Positions 30,275-40,068 of a DNA stretch of 64,000 bases are shown one piece after another. The notes beneath the pieces are model-generated. The model ran no database searches, was not told the DNA's origin, and was given only the letters and a program-made list of their open reading frames with translations. The position numbers and the translations under genes were made by a program. Origin of the DNA: Gibbsiella quercinecans (GTDB taxonomy: Bacteria; Pseudomonadota; Gammaproteobacteria; Enterobacterales; Enterobacteriaceae); the NCBI RefSeq assembly GCF_002291425.1, contig NZ_CP014136.1, positions 2,356,001-2,420,000 of the forward strand, written 5' to 3'. Position 1 is the first letter of the stretch; each line of letters begins with the position of its first letter.

Positions 30275-33200
30275 CTATTTAAAGTCCGCGTAAGGTGTCA
30301 GCGGCTGCGGCGGCAAATCAAGATCGCCCTGCCAGCCGGCCCAGGAATAGCGTAAATACAACAACGCATGGCTTGGGGCATAGTCTTTGGCCTGCTGGAT
30401 ATCCACCCCGGCGCCCAGCGCCCAGTGGCTGGTCAGGCGCCGCTCGACGACCGCGCGCAGCGTATAACCGATGCCGGAAGATGCGCTGCCTTCTTCCACC
30501 GTCAGCCGGTCTGTCAGCGATGCCGGCACCAGCCCTTGCAGCGGGTAACGCCGCTGGTTCTGGGTTTTCGAATAGGAAACCGATAGCGAGCCGCCCAGTT
30601 CGAATGACCAATTTTCAGTGCGTTGGCGGTAATTAACCGGCAGACCCAGCGAAATATAGCGCTGCGGGCTGTAATAGCCGCCCTGGCCGAGCGAATAACC
30701 ACTCAAATCCCGCTGGTAGTGCCACATCATGGTATTGAGGCCGACGGTGGCCCGCCGGTTGTCTTCGTTAATCAGCTTGTAGTAATAGCCGGCCATCAGG
30801 CGCTCACGCAGGTTATCCTCCACGTTTTTGCCGGTCAGTTGATGGGCGCCGAGATCGGCCCAAACGCCGTGTGCACCGCCGCGATCGTAGCTGGCGCTCA
30901 GGCTGACGCCGGTGGCGCGCACCCCGCCCCAGGTGGTGCCGGTGTTCGGATCGCGCGCGCCGCCAAAGGCCAGTAGCGAACTGGAGATCGGCCGGCGCGA
31001 AGCCAGCAGCGTCCAGCCCATCTGGCGCCAGTCGCCGCTGTACGACAGCCCGCCGACCCAATCAACCACCTCAAATCCCATCGGCGTGGTGCCGAGATCC
31101 GCCGCCCAGGCCGCGTTTTTCCAACCGGCCGCCACGCTGGTGCCGGTGGTTTTCTGGTGCACCCCACGGCTACAGTTCACCGTGGCACAGGTGCCGAAAG
31201 TCTCCGAGTACTGCCCGTTTACGGTGGTAAAACGGCCGGCGTCCAGGCTGACGGTATCGGTGCGGAAAAAGGCACGGCCGTCATCCAGCGGCATATCCAC
31301 CTGCAGCATGGTGTCATGGGCCTGGTAGTCCGAAATGCCCCCGGTGCCGCTGGAGCCCCAGTAATCGTGGCCGAGCGTAACGTTAATATCCTGCTGGCGA
31401 TAAAGGTCCGCCGCGTCGGCACGAATGCCGCGTTTTAGCCAGTCATCCGCCGGGGCATTGCGCGTCAGCGCCGTGTAATGCGCATTATCCTGCGGCACGG
31501 CCGGCGTAATGCCGCTGGCGACCATTGCCTGTTGGAAATCCTGCTGCGCCTGCGCCGGTTGCCCACGTTCACGTTCCAACAGGGCAGCATCGCGGTAAAC
31601 CAGCGCCGTGTCTTGCCCCGGCGGCTGTTGTTGCGCGGCCGCTTTCAGTGGGGTGAACAGCCCGGCGGCCCGGTCGAGATCGCCCACGGCACGCCAGGCG
31701 TTGGCGACGCGGCGCTGGCTATTCAGCGTGGCCGTTTTCTGCGCCGGCAGCGCCTGCAGCCGTTGGCGCGCCGTCTCCTGCCGGCCGGCGGCGACATAAG
31801 CCTCGACTTCGCCCAGCCGGGCATCCGCGTTGCCCGGCTCATGCGCTAGCACGCGCTGATAACTGGCCAGCGCCGTCGCGTATTCGCCACGCGCCAGGGC
31901 CCAGTCCGCCAACAGCAAGTCGATACGGCTATCCGCCGGCTGTTGCCGCAGGTAGGCAATAGCGCCGGCCTCATCACCGGCGGCACGCAGCCGCTCGGCA
32001 TGCGCGATGCGCAGTTGCAGGTTCAGCCGCTGCGCCAGGGCGCGCATCCCGTCATCCCACTGCGCCTGCGGTAGCGTCTGCAACTGCGCCAGCGCCTGCT
32101 GCTCGCGTTCACTGCTGGAAAGATAGAGCGCATAGGCATATACCCATGAGGTATCGCCCGGCCGTTGCCGGACCTGTTGCCGGAACACGGCGTCGGCCCG
32201 CGCCGGCTGGCCAAGCTGGTGCAACGTTTGCGCATAGCGGTAGGTCAGCCAGGCATCGTTATGGTCAAGCTGTAACGCCAGGCGATACTTTTCCGCCGCC
32301 TGGCGCCACTGTTGCTGCGCCGCCAGCGCATCGGCCTCCTGGCGCAATATGCCCAGCCGCAGGCTGTCGAGCGTACTGCGCAAACGCTGTTGCTCGGCAC
32401 GTGGCAGGCTGTCGATATAGGCGATCGCCTGCTGCGGCGAACGGCGCTGATAGAGCGCCACCAGCGCACGCACCGCGCTGTCGTTGCCGGGCGTAAGCCG
32501 CAGCGCCTGCTGGTAATAACGCTCGGCCGCCGCATCATCGTTGCGCTTCACGGCCACATCGCCCAGGCCCACCAGGGCAAAAGCGTCCGTGCCGTCGATC
32601 TGGCGCGCCTGCTGGAACTGCCGCTGCGCACGTGCCAGATCGTTGGCGGCCAATGCCTGGTTGCCCTCATTGATCGCCAGCCAGTAACCGGTGCTCTTGA
32701 TCAGGCTCTGCCATTTATTCTTGAAATCACCGCTTTGGTCGGCGGCCAACGCCTGCCTGAACAGCTCCAGCGCCCGCTGGCGGTTGCCGATGCGCGCATA
32801 GGCCTGCCCGAGCGCGCCCAACAGCGCCGAATCGTCCGGCGTGGCGGCCAGGGCTTTTTGCAGATCCGGAATGGCGCTGCGGCGGCTGCCCTGGTCAATC
32901 AGCGCCAGCCCACGGAGCCGCGCCTGGAAGGCCGGATCGGCCAGCATCGCCTGCTGGCGCGCCAGTTCTTGCCGCGCGCTGGCGGCCTGAATGCCTTGTT
33001 CAAACACGGCGAGGAAGCGCGTATAGGCCGCGGCGCTGGCGGGGCTGACCGGCATGCGCCGGATCCGCTCCAGCCACAAATCGGCCGCCTCATTACGCCC
33101 CAGCGGATCGACGGCGATCTGGCGCAAAACGGCAAAACCCTGCTCATCCTGCTGCTGGCTAAAGAACAGGCGTGCCAACACGATACGCGCCTGCACATTG

Positions 33201-33742
33201 CCGGGATACTGCCGATCCAGCGCCTGCAGCTTGCCGATCGCCAATGGCGTCTGCCCCGGCAAGCGGGCGGCGAAACGCCAATACTCCACCGCCAGATCGA
33301 GCGTTGGCGGTTCGCCGCCAAACAGTTCGTCATAGGCGGCCTTGGCCTCGGGCAAGCGCCCTGCCGTAGCCAGCAGGCGCGCCTGTTGTAGCTTCTGCCG
33401 CATGGCCGGCTGAACCAATCGCAGGTTCAGCGCCGCCTGCCGATAAGCAGCGGACTGCGGCGCCACCGCGTTAAGCCTTGCCAACTGCTGCTGCGCCAAG
33501 GCCGCATCCCCCTGGCTCAGCGCCAGGCGCACCCGGGCGGCGATCACCTCCGGGTTGTCAGGATCGATAAGTTCCAGCCGGTGCAACGACTGCTGCACCA
33601 GCTCATGCTTGTAGCCGGCTTCGCCGATGCGCACCTGCTCAAGCAGCCATTGTTCAGGCGCGACCGTGGGCGCCGCCTGCGCGGCGGGCAGCAACGCCAA
33701 CCCCAACGGCAACAGCCATTCCCTGATGCTGAAATGCGCCAT
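30275..33742 (-). CDS. bcsC: Cellulose synthase outer-membrane export subunit BcsC
   Basis: 1155 residues, the usual length. A signal peptide (about 1-23, ending AQA) is followed by some nineteen tetratricopeptide-type repeats (residues about 30-770, rich in Ala, Leu, Gln and Arg) that form the periplasmic superhelix. The C-terminal 16-strand barrel domain (about 790-1155) includes LYRQQDINVTLGHDYWGSSG, MGFEVVDWVGGLSYSGDW and LYLRYSWAGWQGDLDLPP. BcsC carries the glucan chain across the outer membrane. It starts only 5 bases after the bcsB stop; the endoglucanase gene bcsZ that normally lies between them is missing. Confidence 0.96.
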   Translation of the reverse strand: MAHFSIREWLLPLGLALLPAAQAAPTVAPEQWLLEQVRIGEAGYKHELVQQSLHRLELIDPDNPEVIAARVRLALSQGDAALAQQQLARLNAVAPQSAAYRQAALNLRLVQPAMRQKLQQARLLATAGRLPEAKAAYDELFGGEPPTLDLAVEYWRFAARLPGQTPLAIGKLQALDRQYPGNVQARIVLARLFFSQQQDEQGFAVLRQIAVDPLGRNEAADLWLERIRRMPVSPASAAAYTRFLAVFEQGIQAASARQELARQQAMLADPAFQARLRGLALIDQGSRRSAIPDLQKALAATPDDSALLGALGQAYARIGNRQRALELFRQALAADQSGDFKNKWQSLIKSTGYWLAINEGNQALAANDLARAQRQFQQARQIDGTDAFALVGLGDVAVKRNDDAAAERYYQQALRLTPGNDSAVRALVALYQRRSPQQAIAYIDSLPRAEQQRLRSTLDSLRLGILRQEADALAAQQQWRQAAEKYRLALQLDHNDAWLTYRYAQTLHQLGQPARADAVFRQQVRQRPGDTSWVYAYALYLSSSEREQQALAQLQTLPQAQWDDGMRALAQRLNLQLRIAHAERLRAAGDEAGAIAYLRQQPADSRIDLLLADWALARGEYATALASYQRVLAHEPGNADARLGEVEAYVAAGRQETARQRLQALPAQKTATLNSQRRVANAWRAVGDLDRAAGLFTPLKAAAQQQPPGQDTALVYRDAALLERERGQPAQAQQDFQQAMVASGITPAVPQDNAHYTALTRNAPADDWLKRGIRADAADLYRQQDINVTLGHDYWGSSGTGGISDYQAHDTMLQVDMPLDDGRAFFRTDTVSLDAGRFTTVNGQYSETFGTCATVNCSRGVHQKTTGTSVAAGWKNAAWAADLGTTPMGFEVVDWVGGLSYSGDWRQMGWTLLASRRPISSSLLAFGGARDPNTGTTWGGVRATGVSLSASYDRGGAHGVWADLGAHQLTGKNVEDNLRERLMAGYYYKLINEDNRRATVGLNTMMWHYQRDLSGYSLGQGGYYSPQRYISLGLPVNYRQRTENWSFELGGSLSVSYSKTQNQRRYPLQGLVPASLTDRLTVEEGSASSGIGYTLRAVVERRLTSHWALGAGVDIQQAKDYAPSHALLYLRYSWAGWQGDLDLPPQPLTPYADFK

Positions 33743-33747
33743 GGCGC

Positions 33748-36054
33748 TTAATCCCGGTCTTCTGGGAATAAGCGGCGGCGGCTAAAGGCCTTCAGGCCGC
33801 GCCATAACAACAGCCCAAAGCCCACTACCACTACCACCGCGATCAACGCCAGCCACACCGGGTGGGTGGCCAACGCATGCCATATCCACTCCCACCAGGG
33901 CAGGTGCCCGACATAGTAAACATCGCCGACGCGCAGGCTTTTCACGCCGGATTCACGGATCACCGCCACCGAGCCAAACACCGCGTTGCGTTTGCCGCTG
34001 TCCAGCATCGCGCCGTTGAGCAGCGCGTAGCCACGCGGGCTGTCCGCCAACAGGGCGACAATGCTGCGCTGTTTATCAAACGGCGACTGCATGCCGACGA
34101 TAGCGGCCATCGCGCCGTCAGAACCGATGGTGGTTCTGCTGTCCGCCCTGGCGTCTTCAGCCCGCACGGGGCCGATCGGCAATGGCACCTGGCGCTGCGG
34201 CTGGGTAATCCAGCTGCGGGTCGCCTCCAACAGCAGGTTGGCCTTTTTCTCATCGCGCAGTTCGGCCGGCAACGCGCCGATCATTAAAATATCGGCATCG
34301 TGCTGTTTCGCCTGCGCCCAATCGTCGCTCAGCGTCACTGCCAGCGCCGGGTAGCCGGTCTGTGCGCCGATGTTGCCCAACACGTTGAGCAGGGCGCTGA
34401 TTTGCGCCGGCTGGGCGTGCGGGCTCACCAGCACCAGCGTTTGCGACAGATCCGCCAGGCGGCTGAACGGGAAGCTGGCCCCGGCAAAGGCATGCAGATC
34501 CGGCATGGCGATAAAGTGGCGATAACCGGAAAAATCGATGGTGGAACTGCCGTCGATCACCGCGTTATTTTTCGTAAATGAGTAGGTTTCACAGCGCCCT
34601 TCGGCCCCGCTGGCCAGCAGCGTGGTGTAATCGAAGTCAAAACGCAGCTGGTTGGTCAGGCCCAGGTTCAATGCCGGGATGCTCAGCGAGCGGTCAGCGT
34701 CAAACGGTTCCTGGTTCAGCGGCAAACGCAGCAGCTGCGTGCTCTGTTCGCGCTCCGGCACCAGTGCAAACGCCTGCAGGAACTGGTTGTTCAGGCTGAT
34801 ATTCAGGCGCGATCCATCCTGCAGCCGCGGCGCGGTATAACGGTATTTCAACCGCATATCAATGCCGTTGCTGCGCAGCAGAAACAGATCGGGCGGCAGA
34901 TTAAGCGACAGGCCGATCGGGTTCGGCTGCACGCCGCTGGTCTGCAACTGCCCGGCATACTGCTGCAGCTCATCGAATGTCATCGGCCGATCGGTACGCA
35001 CCCAGTTCGGCGCATCATATGGCTGGCGCGGCGCCAGTTGCGCCACGTTATCCACCGTCACCGCCTGGCCGCGCAACAAGATATCGCCCTGCGCAATGCC
35101 CTTCACCGCGGTGATCAGATCGTTATCGTCGCGCCCCATCACCAACAGCAGTTTCACATACGGGTTATCCGGGTGATTGATCATCGCGACCGTCGGCTGA
35201 TTGACCGGCGGGTAATCACGCAGGAAGTCCGGGCGCTGGGCGTTGGTGGCGAACACCACCGCGTGCTGCGCCGGCAGGCGGTTAAACAACACCGGGAACG
35301 ACTGCCCGCGCCACTGCGCCTGGCTGCCGAACCACGAAGCCAGGATACCGGCGGCGCGCTGCTGGGCAAGGTCCGGCTGGCCGGCGAACACCACCGGCAA
35401 TGAAAGCGGCCGGTTGTCGCGCTGATCAAAGAACGGCTCCGGGAAATAGGACAGATCGTCTTTCAGCGGCAGCGCCTGGAAACGCAGATCAAGGGCGCTG
35501 GATTTGCTGACGTCCAGCCACAGCGAAGCATTGGCCGGGTTTTCACACAGGCTCTGATAGTGGCCGATAAACTCCAGCCTGACGCGGTTGAAATCCGTAA
35601 TGTAGCGCGGGTCGATCGCCATCTGGATCCGGTTCGGCTTGCCGAGCATCTCGCGGGTCAGGGTGGTGACCCCCATCAGCTCATCGTTCAAATAGACCTT
35701 AACGTGCGACTCCACCGGGATCAGCGCCGGCGACGGCGTATATTCGATATCCAGCGTCGCCTGGGAAACCACCTCATCGCTGCGCACGCCAAACTCCAAA
35801 TGCCCATCCGGGTGGGTGCCGCGCAGCACAAATGCGCCCGGCAGCGTGCTAATTTGGGTAAAGGGCAGCCGCACATCGCGCACCGGCGCGGCCGGAGCCT
35901 GCGGCACGTTGGGTTCGACAGGTAACACGCTAAGGGCGCCGGCCTGCGGCAGACTGGCGGCTGGCGCGCTTAGCGCAGCCAAAGGCAACGAACACAAGCT
36001 TATGAGCAAGGCGTTAAACCAGGTTATTTTTTTCACCATCGGTATCATCATCAA
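33748..36054 (-). CDS. bcsB: Cellulose synthase periplasmic subunit BcsB
   Basis: 768 residues. A signal peptide (about 1-30) precedes two carbohydrate-binding and flavodoxin-like domain repeats, with a C-terminal membrane anchor (about 735-757, LALIAVVVVVGFGLLLW) that docks with BcsA. Conserved stretches include GTHPDGHLEFGVRSDEVVS, RVRLEFIGHYQSLCENPA and GDVYYVGHLPWWEWI. It guides the nascent glucan from BcsA through the periplasm. The gap to bcsA upstream is 103 bases, longer than the near-zero spacing elsewhere in the operon. The initiation codon is one of three clustered Met codons. Confidence 0.96.
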   Translation of the reverse strand: MMMIPMVKKITWFNALLISLCSLPLAALSAPAASLPQAGALSVLPVEPNVPQAPAAPVRDVRLPFTQISTLPGAFVLRGTHPDGHLEFGVRSDEVVSQATLDIEYTPSPALIPVESHVKVYLNDELMGVTTLTREMLGKPNRIQMAIDPRYITDFNRVRLEFIGHYQSLCENPANASLWLDVSKSSALDLRFQALPLKDDLSYFPEPFFDQRDNRPLSLPVVFAGQPDLAQQRAAGILASWFGSQAQWRGQSFPVLFNRLPAQHAVVFATNAQRPDFLRDYPPVNQPTVAMINHPDNPYVKLLLVMGRDDNDLITAVKGIAQGDILLRGQAVTVDNVAQLAPRQPYDAPNWVRTDRPMTFDELQQYAGQLQTSGVQPNPIGLSLNLPPDLFLLRSNGIDMRLKYRYTAPRLQDGSRLNISLNNQFLQAFALVPEREQSTQLLRLPLNQEPFDADRSLSIPALNLGLTNQLRFDFDYTTLLASGAEGRCETYSFTKNNAVIDGSSTIDFSGYRHFIAMPDLHAFAGASFPFSRLADLSQTLVLVSPHAQPAQISALLNVLGNIGAQTGYPALAVTLSDDWAQAKQHDADILMIGALPAELRDEKKANLLLEATRSWITQPQRQVPLPIGPVRAEDARADSRTTIGSDGAMAAIVGMQSPFDKQRSIVALLADSPRGYALLNGAMLDSGKRNAVFGSVAVIRESGVKSLRVGDVYYVGHLPWWEWIWHALATHPVWLALIAVVVVVGFGLLLWRGLKAFSRRRLFPEDRD

Positions 36055-36157
36055 TGTTAAAGCTCACTCATTCACTACGAGCAAACAGGTATGGCCGCAG
36101 CCCCAGCGCTGCGATATTTGGCGACATCCCCCTCTGGCCGAAAGGGATAGCCGGTTA

Positions 36158-38755
36158 CTACGGTATCCTGGCGCTGGCCGCGCGTTGCTGCCCCACACCA
36201 TGGGGGAACAGCGAAAGCACCCACATCAGAAAGTGCAGGCAACTGCCCAACACGTTACGCACCAACGGCGGCGCGTAGTCGGTCATCCGCTGATAGCCAC
36301 GGAACCCCAGCATCAGCACATCGCGCAGGCTCTCAATCGGCTTGTCTTCGGGGAAACCGTCCTGCCACAGCGCCCAGGTATCGGCGCGGGCAAAGGTGCA
36401 TTGGATAAAATCAATATGTTGCCGGGTAGAGAGCGTGAGCATACGCATCCCGACCTTGCACCCGAAGGCGCGCGTCACCACAAGGGGGAAACTGAATTCC
36501 TGTTGGCCGCGTTTAAGCAACAGTTGCACCTGGTCGCCCGGTTGCAGCAGATCCGCCACCCGCATCTCCACCCCCACGCCGCCGTCGGAGTAATCGCGCA
36601 GCGTGCAGGGGAACAGGTGCCCGTCGGCGCGCGCCACGGCCGCCGGCATGGCGATCTCGACACGGTGCGACTGGCGCATCTGCTTGCTCTCCACCGCCAC
36701 GGCCATCGCCCCGCCAAGGATAATCATGTTGTACAGCACCCAAACCAGGCTGATGATCACCGTCATCACCTCATCTGCCGGGCCGTCGAACAGGCGCCAG
36801 ATGCCAAACCCCAAGCCGGCCAGGTTCAATAGCACCAGGAACAGATAAGGGCGCGTGATCACCCAATCAACGTGCTCATTTTCAACCAGGCCCCCTTTGG
36901 CGGTAACGTTGAATTTCCCCTTATGCGGGTTGAGCAGCGCCACGGTGGTCGGCCGCGCGATATACCATGCCAGGACGGTTTCGTAGATTTCACTCCAGAA
37001 CGAGTGCCGGTATTTGCCTTGAATGCGCGAGTTGGTCAGGCTGGAATGCACCATGTGCGGCAACACGTACAGCGCGATCGCCAACGCCGGCGCCCAGATG
37101 ATATAGGCATGCAGCAGCAGAAACGCCAATGGGGCAATCAGGAAAATCAAACGCGGCACCCCCGACAGGAAGTGCAGCATGGCGTTGGCGTAACAGACGC
37201 GCTGGGCAAAGGCGAGCCCCTTGCCAAATAACGGATTATCCAGCCGGAAGATCTGCACCATGCCCCGCGCCCAGCGGATGCGTTGGCCGATGTGCGCCGA
37301 CAGGCTTTCGGTCGCCAGCCCGGCCGCCTGGGGAATGCGAATGTACGCCGAACCGTAGCCAAGCCGATGCAACCGGAGCGAGGTATGGGCGTCTTCAGTG
37401 ACGGTTTCCACCGCGATGCCGCCGATTTCATCCAACGCGCTGCGCCGCAGGATGGCGCAGGAGCCGCAGAAGAACGTGGCGTCCCACATATCGTTGCCGT
37501 CCTGCACCAGGCCATAAAACAGCGTGCCCTCGTTGGGCGCACGGCGAAAGCGCCCCAGGTTGCGCTCAAACGGATCCGGCGAGAAAAAGTGGTGCGGCGT
37601 CTGCAACATCGCCAGTTTTTTATCCTTGAAGAACCAGCCCATGGTCAGTTGCAGGAAGGAGCGCGTCGGCACGTGGTCACAGTCAAAGATGGTGACAAAC
37701 TCGCCGCGGGCCTGTTTCAGCGCATTGTTGATATTGCCGGCCTTGGCGTGCTCATGGGTGGGCCGCGCAATGTACTGCACCCCGACTTCTTCGGCAAACG
37801 CTCGGAATTCCGGGCGGTTACCGTCGTCCAGGATGTAAATGGTCAGTTTGTCTTTCGGCCAGTCGATGCCCAGCGCCGCATAAATGGTGGGTTTGACCAC
37901 CCCCAGATCTTCATTGTAGGTGGGCACCATCAGATCGACGCTCGGCCAACTGCCGCGATCCGCCGGCAGCGACACCGGCTGGCGATTAAGCGGCCATACC
38001 GTCTGGAAGTAGCCCAGGATCAGCACCACCCAGGCGTAGGTTTCCGCCACCAGCAACAGCAGGCCGCAAACCAGGCTAAGCGGATCGTCCCAGTTCAGCG
38101 TGGCGGTATAGCGCCACCACAGGTAGCGGCAAGAAACCGTCAGCGACAGCACAATCAGCATCAGCACCGGCAGGCGCCCCGGCACGCGGCGCACCACCAT
38201 GGCCACCGCCCACAACAGCAGCACAAAGACAAACTGCGCCACTAAATCAAACGGTTGGGAGATACACAGCAGCGCCAGCAGCCCCATAACGATGCCGACG
38301 GCGATATACAACGCCTTACGTACAACCGGGGGCAGCCGGTTCAAGCGTGCGTTGGAGCGCGGCCCGATGCCGCTGGCGTGTAGCCGGTGGGGAATCGCCG
38401 CCAGCAGGCGTGCATAATCACGTTGCAAGCGTTGCCAGCCGGCGAAAGGCGCGCGCGGGGCGGCGATGCGTTCACTGCGCAGCACCAGCAGCCACAGCCC
38501 CTGCAGCAGATAGCGCAGGCCATCGCCAAACCGTGGCCGGCCCGGCGTAATATGCGGGAACCAGTAGCGCCGGCTCGCGCGGATACGTTGCCAACTGGGG
38601 GATTCAAGGCGCAGGAAACACCAGCCGAGCGCGGCCAGCAACGTGGCGAAGAAGGCCACCAACGCCGCGGCGCCCTGTTGGCGATAGGCGCGGTAACGCG
38701 CCTGGATCACGCGTTGCACCGGCGGCACCAGAATCAGTGACAGTACCCGGCTCAT
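36158..38755 (-). CDS. bcsA: Cellulose synthase catalytic subunit (UDP-forming) BcsA
   Basis: 865 residues from the ATG that overlaps the bcsQ stop (ATGA); a longer frame adds ten non-conserved residues. This inner-membrane GT2 enzyme has a long N-terminal region of the enterobacterial type. Catalytic motifs are VPTYNED (about 278-283), DCD (358-360), TED (453-455, catalytic base) and QRIRW (491-495). The C-terminal PilZ domain binds c-di-GMP through RQSHR (694-698) and DYSDGG (721-726). It polymerises UDP-glucose to beta-1,4-glucan and extrudes it, and is switched on by c-di-GMP. All key residues are present, so the synthase looks functional. Confidence 0.97.
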   Translation of the reverse strand: MSRVLSLILVPPVQRVIQARYRAYRQQGAAALVAFFATLLAALGWCFLRLESPSWQRIRASRRYWFPHITPGRPRFGDGLRYLLQGLWLLVLRSERIAAPRAPFAGWQRLQRDYARLLAAIPHRLHASGIGPRSNARLNRLPPVVRKALYIAVGIVMGLLALLCISQPFDLVAQFVFVLLLWAVAMVVRRVPGRLPVLMLIVLSLTVSCRYLWWRYTATLNWDDPLSLVCGLLLLVAETYAWVVLILGYFQTVWPLNRQPVSLPADRGSWPSVDLMVPTYNEDLGVVKPTIYAALGIDWPKDKLTIYILDDGNRPEFRAFAEEVGVQYIARPTHEHAKAGNINNALKQARGEFVTIFDCDHVPTRSFLQLTMGWFFKDKKLAMLQTPHHFFSPDPFERNLGRFRRAPNEGTLFYGLVQDGNDMWDATFFCGSCAILRRSALDEIGGIAVETVTEDAHTSLRLHRLGYGSAYIRIPQAAGLATESLSAHIGQRIRWARGMVQIFRLDNPLFGKGLAFAQRVCYANAMLHFLSGVPRLIFLIAPLAFLLLHAYIIWAPALAIALYVLPHMVHSSLTNSRIQGKYRHSFWSEIYETVLAWYIARPTTVALLNPHKGKFNVTAKGGLVENEHVDWVITRPYLFLVLLNLAGLGFGIWRLFDGPADEVMTVIISLVWVLYNMIILGGAMAVAVESKQMRQSHRVEIAMPAAVARADGHLFPCTLRDYSDGGVGVEMRVADLLQPGDQVQLLLKRGQQEFSFPLVVTRAFGCKVGMRMLTLSTRQHIDFIQCTFARADTWALWQDGFPEDKPIESLRDVLMLGFRGYQRMTDYAPPLVRNVLGSCLHFLMWVLSLFPHGVGQQRAASARIP

Positions 38756-39483
38756 GACGCATCCTTGTTCAGGCGCAGCAGGCACCAGTTGGCCAGCGTC
38801 AGCACCTCATCGGCGGCCAGGCTCTCCGGGCGGTATTCTCCCAGCGGTTGTTTCATCAGTAACGCTTCGGCCAGCGCTTCATCGCGATGGATCACCACCG
38901 GCAACAGGGCGGGCAACGTATTCAACCAAAGCTGGTGCAGATCCTGCTGTATCTGGCTGGCGGAGGAATAACGGTTAATCAGAAAATGGCTATGCGGTAA
39001 CGGGGTATGCTGGTGCAGGCGCACATGGCTGTTGGCATCCGGGTTGAGCAGCAAGAACACACTGTCGGCGAGTGGCAGCAGCGCCTGCGCATCGTTGCCG
39101 GCGGGGATATCCAGCAAGAGCCAGCGGTACTGGCCGGCAGCCTTCAGCTCGGCCAGGCGCACGGGCCACGCCGGTGGTTTCTCCTGGTTCTGCCGGCATA
39201 CCACGCTTCTTTCCTGCTCGGTAAGCTGGCCGAACGGCAGAAAATCCAGCCCTTCGCAGTAACGCAGTGCGGCTTGCCGCCAGTCTTCGCCGTCGAGCTG
39301 TGCGCGGGCCCAGCCGCGCGCCAGCGCCAGCGGCGTATTAAAGTGCAGGCGCAACAGGTTATCCGGTGAAAAATCAATCACCAGCACGGATTCCCCCAGT
39401 TGCCGTAGCGCCCACGCCAGCGCAGCCGTTACAGACGTGGTACCAATACCACCCCGAATCCCCTGTAATGCAATAACCGGCAT
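38752..39483 (-). CDS. bcsQ: BcsQ, ParA/MinD-like ATPase of the cellulose secretion complex
   Basis: 243 residues. The N-terminus MPVIALQGIRGGIGTTSVTA has the variant nucleotide-binding loop RGGIGTTS in place of the KGGxGKT of ParA, as in E. coli BcsQ. VLVIDFSPDNLLRLHFNTPL follows, and YRWLLLDIPAGNDAQ is the Walker B region. BcsQ, with BcsR, forms a cytoplasmic cap that stabilises the synthase macrocomplex; in E. coli K-12 the gene is broken, but here it is intact. It lies 3 bases after bcsR and overlaps bcsA by 4. Confidence 0.95.
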   Translation of the reverse strand: MPVIALQGIRGGIGTTSVTAALAWALRQLGESVLVIDFSPDNLLRLHFNTPLALARGWARAQLDGEDWRQAALRYCEGLDFLPFGQLTEQERSVVCRQNQEKPPAWPVRLAELKAAGQYRWLLLDIPAGNDAQALLPLADSVFLLLNPDANSHVRLHQHTPLPHSHFLINRYSSASQIQQDLHQLWLNTLPALLPVVIHRDEALAEALLMKQPLGEYRPESLAADEVLTLANWCLLRLNKDAS

Positions 39484-39486
39484 ACG

Positions 39487-39675
39487 CTAATGGCTCCCTG
39501 CGCCCTGCGCCAACTCGGCCAGTAGCGGCCAGTTATTCATCATTTGCGTTAAGCGTTCCTGACTCGATATATCGATGTAATTCAACGGCGGCAATGCAAA
39601 TGTCTGGCTTAATGCCTGTAAGTCGTCCCGTGCCTCCGCCAGCGTATTGGCGGAGTGGGATAATGGATACGTCAT
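39487..39675 (-). CDS. bcsR: BcsR, small regulatory subunit of the cellulose complex
   Basis: 62 residues, the same length as E. coli BcsR, with the conserved pattern ALSQTFALPPLNYIDIS and a C-terminal WPLLAEL. BcsR binds BcsQ in the cytoplasmic part of the machine and stabilises it. It is the first gene of bcsRQABC; an ERIC element begins only 36 bases upstream of its start codon. Confidence 0.9.
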   Translation of the reverse strand: MTYPLSHSANTLAEARDDLQALSQTFALPPLNYIDISSQERLTQMMNNWPLLAELAQGAGSH

Positions 39676-39711
39676 TTCACAGCCTTAAAAAAGGGCTAAT
39701 ACGGTTCACTA

Positions 39712-39838
39712 TATACCCAAAATAATTCAAGTTGCAGGAAGGCGGCAACGCAGCGAATCCCCAGGAGCTTACATAAGTAAGTGACTGGGGTGAGCGAGGA
39801 AAGCCAACACACCTGCAGCTTAAAGTATGAAGGGTATA
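39712..39838. repeat. ERIC (intergenic repeat unit), copy 2, full length
   Basis: Exactly 127 bases, the canonical ERIC length, from TATACCCAAAATAATTCAAG to CTTAAAGTATGAAGGGTATA. The core CCCCAGGAGCTTACATAAG and AAGTGACTGGGGTGAGCG is intact. It occupies a third of the 393-bp gap (39676-40068) between the divergent bcsR and bcsE genes, so it must lie inside the leader of bcsRQABC, or that promoter must lie inside the ERIC. No gene is seen in the remainder, where 39839-39900 is AT-rich and may carry the bcsE promoter. Confidence 0.97.
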
Positions 39839-40068
39839 AACAATAAACAATAGATAAGATAATTCTCAACTCATATTACTTTATTCACTAGGATTTTTGC
39901 TATTATCAAAACCGACAAACGTCATTGAAGGCCAAGCGCCGTCATTAGCCCGCCCCCCGGTTAGCGCGGAGTTCAGGGTTAATTTGGCGCTGTACGCACC
40001 GTTTGGCGCCATTTAACCGGTTACTGATGTCTGGGCGGCGAATTTTAAAGAAAGTAGATAAAAATCTT

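Noticed and set aside
32312-33391. Long open frame (359 codons) antisense to bcsC
   Set aside because: Shadow of the TPR-coding region of bcsC; composition reflects antisense codon usage only.
38756-38785. Ten-residue longer start for BcsA
   Set aside because: The inner ATG overlaps the bcsQ stop as ATGA and aligns with known BcsA starts; the extra residues are not conserved.
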